Below, in pieces: positions 14,689 through 18,935 of a DNA stretch of 18,935 nt (the stretch's first letter is position 1; each line of letters starts with the position of its first letter). The stretch is from an uncultured Bacteroides sp. GTDB taxonomy: Bacteria; Bacteroidota; Bacteroidia; Bacteroidales; Bacteroidaceae. The translations under genes and the position numbers were made by a program. The notes under the pieces were generated by a model, which ran no database searches, was not told the DNA's origin, and saw only the letters and a list, made by a program, of their open reading frames with translations. The stretch lies in contig URWP01000029.1 of NCBI GenBank assembly GCA_900551645.1, positions 1 to 18,935 of the forward strand, read 5' to 3'.

Positions 14689-15930
14689 TTATTCTTTGAG
14701 TTTACAGCGGTTTTGTTGCATAAATTCCTGGATAGTGGTTACATAGTTTCCCGGAATCAGGATGTGATGGTTGCCGATAGGATTCTGTAGGAAGTAGCTT
14801 ACCGGCTTATCCAGTTTTAATCGGAACTGGGTGCGGCAGGCATTTGCCAGTGAGGAGTTATCTATCAGTTGTCCACCACTTATATAATATTCATCCAGGC
14901 ATTCTCCACCGCATTTGAATAAGGTAATCGGACTTTTCTCCATGATGCCCTGCAGACCGATGCTGGCTCCGCTTTCATAATGGTTGCGGATAATGAATTC
15001 TTTCGTCATTCGAGTAGCGATAGTGCAATGAGAAAGTAGAATTTCGTTCCGGTGGCTGTCAATAAAGGTCGGGTTACCCATGAAACAACATTCACCCGTC
15101 AGCTTTTTGACCATCAGCATGCTCATGATGGATTGGAGGTCACCTTCACATCCGGCCAGTATGCCTTCATCGTTCAGCAGTGAGAGGGCCAGACAGCCTG
15201 TTGTCTTGATTTCATTGAATATTGAGAAACAGGAAAGGGTTATCGCGTCCAGCTGTTCTTCCTGATACACCATTTTCAGCGCTTTATAGAAACGCATGGC
15301 TTTTAACAAGTCGTCCGGAGTAGCATCCTGGCACGATGAGGCCCGGTTGGCAAAGATTGAAGCATCCATCCCGATTTCATCGTCCGTAATTTTATTGAAA
15401 TACTTATAGACATTTTCTGTAGGGATATCTATGTAGCTTACGCCCCAACGTTGACTTGCCAGAAGGTAATCTACATGGCTTGCTACCAGCCAGGGAGCCG
15501 GTGTGCCTACTACGCCGATACGGTTGTTCTTCATGGCTCGTTTGGCGGCAAATGCCTGATGGTGAGATAACACACTTTTCACCATATCTTCTGTTTCGCC
15601 ATGAATGATATGTACCCTCATATCTTTGGTCTGTATCCAAGCGGCAATTTCCAAGGCTGCTGCCAGTGAATTGTTCAGTCCATCTGTCAAAAGAGTGATG
15701 GGGTAGGGAAGTAAACTGAAATTCCGGATAACTTTGGCTTCTACACCTCCGCTGCAGATGAATGCCATCTTATAGGCACTTCCCGGGATATCCTCTACTT
15801 CCGTGTATGGAATGAGATGCAGTGTGAAATGTTTTTCTAAGGCTTCGAAGAGCTTCTGATGGATTCTATAGGTACGGTCTTGGTCAAATTGCTCTGAATC
15901 CGATGCAAATATTATCAAGTATAGATTCAT
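14689..15930 (-). CDS. Fucose/arabinose isomerase-fold protein
   Basis: This 413-residue cytoplasmic protein looks like the L-fucose/L-arabinose isomerase superfamily, which interconverts aldoses and ketoses using Mn2+. An N-terminal Rossmann-like part (about 1-160, with MAFICSGGVEAKVI and IGVVGTPAPWLV) precedes a part with the family-like CEGD at 261-264 (E262, D264) and GNHH at 386-389, which may supply metal ligands. It is shorter than FucI (~590) and AraA (~500), so the true reaction is uncertain. It has twelve cysteines, including ECC at 280-282 and CGGEC at 340-344, unusual for a cytoplasmic isomerase. In-frame ATGs lie 22 and 11 codons upstream, but a -7 element (15957-15964) falls inside the longest version, so the start at 15930 is chosen. 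It stands alone, with its own promoter and terminator. Confidence 0.8.
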   Translation of the reverse strand: MNLYLIIFASDSEQFDQDRTYRIHQKLFEALEKHFTLHLIPYTEVEDIPGSAYKMAFICSGGVEAKVIRNFSLLPYPITLLTDGLNNSLAAALEIAAWIQTKDMRVHIIHGETEDMVKSVLSHHQAFAAKRAMKNNRIGVVGTPAPWLVASHVDYLLASQRWGVSYIDIPTENVYKYFNKITDDEIGMDASIFANRASSCQDATPDDLLKAMRFYKALKMVYQEEQLDAITLSCFSIFNEIKTTGCLALSLLNDEGILAGCEGDLQSIMSMLMVKKLTGECCFMGNPTFIDSHRNEILLSHCTIATRMTKEFIIRNHYESGASIGLQGIMEKSPITLFKCGGECLDEYYISGGQLIDNSSLANACRTQFRLKLDKPVSYFLQNPIGNHHILIPGNYVTTIQEFMQQNRCKLKE

Positions 15931-15956
15931 GTAAATGTCTGTTAGGTTGTTCTCTA

Positions 15957-15964
15957 CAAACATA
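15957..15964 (-). promoter_or_regulatory. Promoter -7 element of the isomerase-like gene
   Basis: On the minus strand this reads TATGTTTG, a full TAnnTTTG match 26 bases before the chosen ATG. A second match, TATTTTTG, lies at 15994-16001; either or both could be used. Neither has a clear -33 TTG. Confidence 0.5.
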
Positions 15965-16061
15965 CGTTTTTTTTTGGAATTATCTCTAAAAAGCAAAAAT
16001 AGATAACATAGATTTACGTTCTATTAAGAGTTTGCAGGATTTGGTTATTTTTTTGATAAAA

Positions 16062-16093
16062 GTTGCTTCATATCTTCTTTCCCTTTATCTTTG
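16062..16093 (+). promoter_or_regulatory. Promoter of the aminotransferase-permease operon
   Basis: TTG at 16063-16065 is followed after a 20-base spacer by TATCTTTG at 16086-16093. Both elements and their spacing fit the Bacteroidetes consensus. The leader to the ATG at 16129 would be about 30 bases. Confidence 0.8.
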
Positions 16094-16128
16094 CATTCGA
16101 AATTTGTTTTAATCTATAAGTTTGTATT

Positions 16129-17331
16129 ATGCCACATATATCCATCAGAGGAAATGAAATGCCGGAGTCGCCTATCCGGAAACTGGCGCCTTTGGCAGAA
16201 GCTGCAAAAGGGAGAGGGATTCATGTCTATCATCTGAATATCGGTCAGCCAGACCTGCCGACACCTCGAGCGGCCCTCGATGCGATTCGAAATATCAACC
16301 GTACCGTATTGGAATACAGCCCTAGTCAAGGCTATCGGAGTTATCGCGAAAAACTGGTGGGTTATTATGAAAAATATGACATTCATTTGGATGCCGATGA
16401 TATTATTGTCACTACCGGTGGATCAGAAGCTGTGCTTTTCGCTTTTATGAGTTGCCTGAATCCGGGCGATGAGATTATTGTACCCGAACCGGCGTATGCC
16501 AATTACATGGCTTTTGCCATATCAGCCGGAGCTGTTATCCGTACGGTGACTACTACTATCGAAGAGGGGTTCTCCCTGCCTAAGGTGGAGAAGTTCGAAG
16601 AGTTGATTAATGAACGGACCAAAGGTATCCTTATCTGTAATCCGAACAATCCCACCGGTTATCTGTATACCCGTCGGGAGATGAATCAGATTCGGGATTT
16701 AGTGAAGAAATACGATTTGTTCCTGTTTTCAGACGAAGTTTATCGTGAATTCATCTATACCGGTTCTCCGTATATTTCTGCTTGTCACTTGGAAGGTATC
16801 GAGCAGAATGTAGTTTTGATTGATTCCGTTTCCAAGCGTTATTCGGAATGTGGTATCCGTATCGGTGCCCTGATAACGAAAAACAAAGAAGTGCGGAAAG
16901 CTGTAATGAAGTTCTGTCAGGCGCGTTTGAGCCCTCCGTTGATTGGACAGATTGCTGCAGAGGCTTCGCTGGATGCACCCGAGGAATATGCCCGCGAGAC
17001 ATACGATGAATATGTAGAACGCCGTAAATGCCTGATTGACGGATTGAACCGCATCCCGGGAGTTTATTCTCCGATTCCGATGGGAGCTTTCTATACCGTG
17101 GCCAAGTTGCCGGTAGACGATTGTGAGAAGTTTTGTGCCTGGTGTCTGTCTGATTTCAATTATGAAGGTGAAACAGTAATGATGGCTCCGGCTACCGGAT
17201 TCTATACGACACCGGGAAAAGGAGTGAACGAGGTACGTATGGCGTATGTTCTGAGAAAGGAAGATTTGGTTCGTGCCCTGTTTATCCTCCGGAAAGCTTT
17301 GGAGGCCTATCCGGGTAGAGTAGACGATTGA
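16129..17331 (+). CDS. Class I aminotransferase (aspartate/aromatic type)
   Basis: This is a 400-residue cytoplasmic PLP enzyme of fold type I. Visible residues are HLNIGQPDLPTP (35-46), TTGGSEA (95-101), NPNNPTG at 171-177 (N174), SDEVYREF at 201-208 (D202, Y205), and SVSKRYSECGIRIG at 233-246, with K236 as the Schiff-base lysine and R244 likely a phosphate contact. Standard aspartate aminotransferases usually show SFSK; SVSKRYS marks a separate subgroup, so the amino-acid substrate is left open. It follows a good promoter and is separated by only 3 bases from the permease gene, so the two are co-transcribed even though no functional link is obvious. Confidence 0.93.
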   Translation: MPHISIRGNEMPESPIRKLAPLAEAAKGRGIHVYHLNIGQPDLPTPRAALDAIRNINRTVLEYSPSQGYRSYREKLVGYYEKYDIHLDADDIIVTTGGSEAVLFAFMSCLNPGDEIIVPEPAYANYMAFAISAGAVIRTVTTTIEEGFSLPKVEKFEELINERTKGILICNPNNPTGYLYTRREMNQIRDLVKKYDLFLFSDEVYREFIYTGSPYISACHLEGIEQNVVLIDSVSKRYSECGIRIGALITKNKEVRKAVMKFCQARLSPPLIGQIAAEASLDAPEEYARETYDEYVERRKCLIDGLNRIPGVYSPIPMGAFYTVAKLPVDDCEKFCAWCLSDFNYEGETVMMAPATGFYTTPGKGVNEVRMAYVLRKEDLVRALFILRKALEAYPGRVDD

Positions 17332-17334
17332 TGT

Positions 17335-18579
17335 ATGAACTGGAAGCTTTTTATCGCCCGGCGGATTTATAGCAGTCGGGAAGGGAAAAAAGAAGTATCG
17401 AAGCCGGCCGTCCGTATTGCGATGGTCGGTATTGCTATAGGGCTGGCTGTGATGATTGTTTCCGTAGCTGTCGTGTTGGGATTTAAACATCAGGTACGCG
17501 ATAAAGTGGTCGGTTTAGGTTCAGATATCATTCTGTCCAGTATTGATGCTTCCCAACTGTATCAGATGGCTCCGGTTGAGGGAAATGACAGTCTGATGAA
17601 TGCATTGGAGCAGATTTCGGGAGTGAAGCATGCCCAACGCTTTTCTTCCAAGCCGGGTATGATTATGACTGCCGATAACTTTCAGGGAATGGTCCTGAAA
17701 GGAGTGGGGCAAGAATATGATATGAAATATCTGGGCGAGCATTTGGTGGAAGGGACGATTCCCGCCTTTACGGATTCTGTGGCCAGCAATCAGGTTTTGG
17801 TTTCCCGTTCCATTGCCGCCAAATTGGGAGTGAAGCTTGGTGATAAGCTGTATACGTATTTCATCGAAGAAGGTGTGCGTGCCCGCAGACTGACTGTTGC
17901 AGGTATTTATCAGACAAATCTTTCCAATTACGACGATTATTTTCTGGTAACCGATATTTATACTTTGGGACGGCTGAACAATTGGAAATCTGATCAGGTA
18001 AGCGGATTGGAATTGGAAGTGACCGATTATAATCAGTTGGAGGCAGTGACTGACCGTGTACGGGCATCAATCAATGACCGGACGGATGCGTACGGTTCTA
18101 CTTATTGTGCCCGGTCGGTTGAAGAAGTTTATCCGCAGATTTTTGCCTGGTTGAACCTGTTAGACACCAATGTATGGGTCATTCTGATTCTGATGACAGG
18201 GGTAGCCGGATTTACGATGATTTCAGGGTTATTGATAATCATTCTGGAACGTACTAACATGATTGGTGTCTTGAAAGCGTTGGGAGCCGACAATGCCTCC
18301 ATCCGTCGGATATTCCTGTTGTTTTCTGTGTTTCTGATTGGGAAGGGAATGTTTTGGGGGAATATCATTGGAGTAGGGCTTTGTCTGATTCAGTATTTCT
18401 TTGCTCCCTTTAAGCTGGACCCGGTAACTTATTACGTCAATACGGTACCTGTAGAACTGAATATAGGTTATTACCTGTTGTTGAATCTGGCTACTCTGTT
18501 GGTAGCGGTCGGAATGCTGATAGGTCCTTCATTTTTGGTAAGCCGTATTCATCCGGCCCGTTCCATCCGTTTTGAGTAG
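17335..18579 (+). CDS. LolC/LolE-type ABC transporter permease (FtsX/MacB family)
   Basis: This is the inner-membrane permease subunit of a lipoprotein-releasing type ABC transporter, which would hand lipoproteins from the inner membrane to a periplasmic carrier. The 414 residues show the family layout: a first helix at about 26-49, a large periplasmic MacB_PCD-like domain (about 50-275), then three helices (about 276-302, 325-355, 378-402), with the coupling segment LERTNMIGVLKALGA at 304-318. The C-terminal HPARSIRFE is typical. The ATG is 3 bases after the aminotransferase stop; an ATG overlapping that stop is in another frame and not used. No ATPase partner is in the window. MacB-like export cannot be excluded, but the length fits LolC/E better. 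A long hairpin follows. Confidence 0.92.
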   Translation: MNWKLFIARRIYSSREGKKEVSKPAVRIAMVGIAIGLAVMIVSVAVVLGFKHQVRDKVVGLGSDIILSSIDASQLYQMAPVEGNDSLMNALEQISGVKHAQRFSSKPGMIMTADNFQGMVLKGVGQEYDMKYLGEHLVEGTIPAFTDSVASNQVLVSRSIAAKLGVKLGDKLYTYFIEEGVRARRLTVAGIYQTNLSNYDDYFLVTDIYTLGRLNNWKSDQVSGLELEVTDYNQLEAVTDRVRASINDRTDAYGSTYCARSVEEVYPQIFAWLNLLDTNVWVILILMTGVAGFTMISGLLIIILERTNMIGVLKALGADNASIRRIFLLFSVFLIGKGMFWGNIIGVGLCLIQYFFAPFKLDPVTYYVNTVPVELNIGYYLLLNLATLLVAVGMLIGPSFLVSRIHPARSIRFE

Positions 18580-18611
18580 TGCGGTAGCTTTTAAAAAGAT
18601 TGCAACATATG

Positions 18612-18663
18612 CAAATAACAGAAGGCTGTTCCGATATTTTCAGGGACAGCCTTCTGTTATTTG
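18612..18663. terminator. Bidirectional terminator between convergent genes
   Basis: An 18-bp perfect stem (18612-18629 with 18646-18663) is extended by a G-U and two G-C pairs to 21 bp, around a 10-base loop. It lies between the permease stop at 18579 and the J-domain gene stop at 18683. The AT-rich outer ends of both arms let it act as an intrinsic terminator in either direction. Confidence 0.88.
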
Positions 18664-18682
18664 TTGAAAAGTTTTTCGAAGA

Positions 18683-18935
18683 TTATTTCATGCCACGTGC
18701 CTTATAAATACGTTCCTTGGCATCATTTATCAGCTGGAACTTGACTTCTGCAGCTTTCCGGACATCTTCCCCCAGAGTCGCTACCCGATCCGGATGGTGT
18801 TTCAGAGCCAGTTTGCGGTAAGCTGAACGTACCTCTTCGTCGCTAGCGGTCGGTTCTATTTCCAATACTTTATAGGCTTCGTCCAGTGAATTTCCTCTCA
18901 GATTAAGCATGGATTCCACTTCCTTTTCCGAGAGT
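18683..18935 (-). CDS. J-domain protein, C-terminal part (DjlA/TerB-like), cut by window edge
   Basis: This is the end of a Hsp40-type co-chaperone that stimulates DnaK ATPase activity. About 83 residues are visible: a linker, then a complete J domain from LDEAYKVLEI to the end, with the invariant HPD in LKHHPDRV and the helix I/II pattern YKVLEI...RSAYRKLALK. The frame stays open through the right edge (LSEKE and beyond), so the GTG at 18917-18919 is not the real start. J domains at the C-terminus are typical of DjlA-like proteins with an N-terminal TerB-like domain; that upstream part lies outside, so this is an inference. The gene converges on the permease and shares the hairpin at 18612-18663. 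Confidence 0.9.
   Translation of the reverse strand, partial: LSEKEVESMLNLRGNSLDEAYKVLEIEPTASDEEVRSAYRKLALKHHPDRVATLGEDVRKAAEVKFQLINDAKERIYKARGMK

Noticed and set aside
15931..15996. Longer N-terminus for the isomerase-like protein
   Set aside because: A full -7 consensus (15957-15964) lies inside it, and MNLYLIIF begins a typical first beta strand.
16729..17490. 253-codon open frame on the minus strand
   Set aside because: It is antisense to the aminotransferase and the start of the permease, both clearly real. The predicted protein is low-complexity in character, with no motif.
1..18935. CRISPR array, tRNA, rRNA, riboswitch, prophage or defence island
   Set aside because: I looked for spaced direct repeats, cloverleaf-like segments, long conserved leaders and phage or defence proteins and found none; gaps between genes are all under 300 bases and mostly explained by promoters and terminators.

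Overview
The window looks like chromosomal core DNA from a gut Bacteroidales bacterium, most likely Bacteroides or Phocaeicola. The evidence is a type III glutamine synthetase, a class III fructose-1,6-bisphosphatase, LL-diaminopimelate aminotransferase (DapL), a DUF4494-type protein, and the Bacteroidetes -7 promoter element TAnnTTTG in front of most transcription units. Ribosome binding sites are weak or absent, as is usual in this phylum. I see no tRNA, rRNA, CRISPR array, phage or complete insertion sequence.

Layout. Positions 1-110 are non-coding: a possible IS-like remnant, then a hairpin behind fbp. Positions 111-3803 (minus) hold an AspT/YidE-type transporter followed by fbp, probably one transcript. 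Positions 4084-7547 (minus) hold dapL followed by glnN, ending in a strong terminator at 4023-4052. Positions 7762-9242 (plus) hold a YitT-type membrane protein whose stop codon overlaps the start of a Crp/Fnr-family regulator. An FNR-like site lies in front of the pair. Positions 9248-12155 (minus) hold an AMP-forming acyl-CoA ligase and, 4 bases after it, a secreted protein with exact 16-residue repeats and a barrel-like C-terminus. Positions 12345-14503 (minus) hold a DUF4494-type gene, yggS (PLP homeostasis) and a dihydroorotate-dehydrogenase-like gene without the usual catalytic cysteine. Positions 14689-15930 (minus) hold a lone fucose/arabinose-isomerase-fold protein. Positions 16129-18579 (plus) hold a class I aminotransferase and a LolC/E-type permease, closed by a 21-bp hairpin. 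The right edge cuts a minus-strand J-domain protein.

The genes are mostly central metabolism: gluconeogenesis, nitrogen assimilation, lysine/peptidoglycan precursor supply, PLP homeostasis, acyl activation and envelope lipoprotein traffic. I found no clear new multi-gene system. The points most worth a second look are the FNR-like box paired with a regulator that carries the matching ExxSR recognition residues, the two inverted repeats framing the acyl-CoA ligase promoter, the regular 16-residue repeat surface protein coupled to that ligase, and a promoter element so close to the transporter start that its mRNA may be leaderless.
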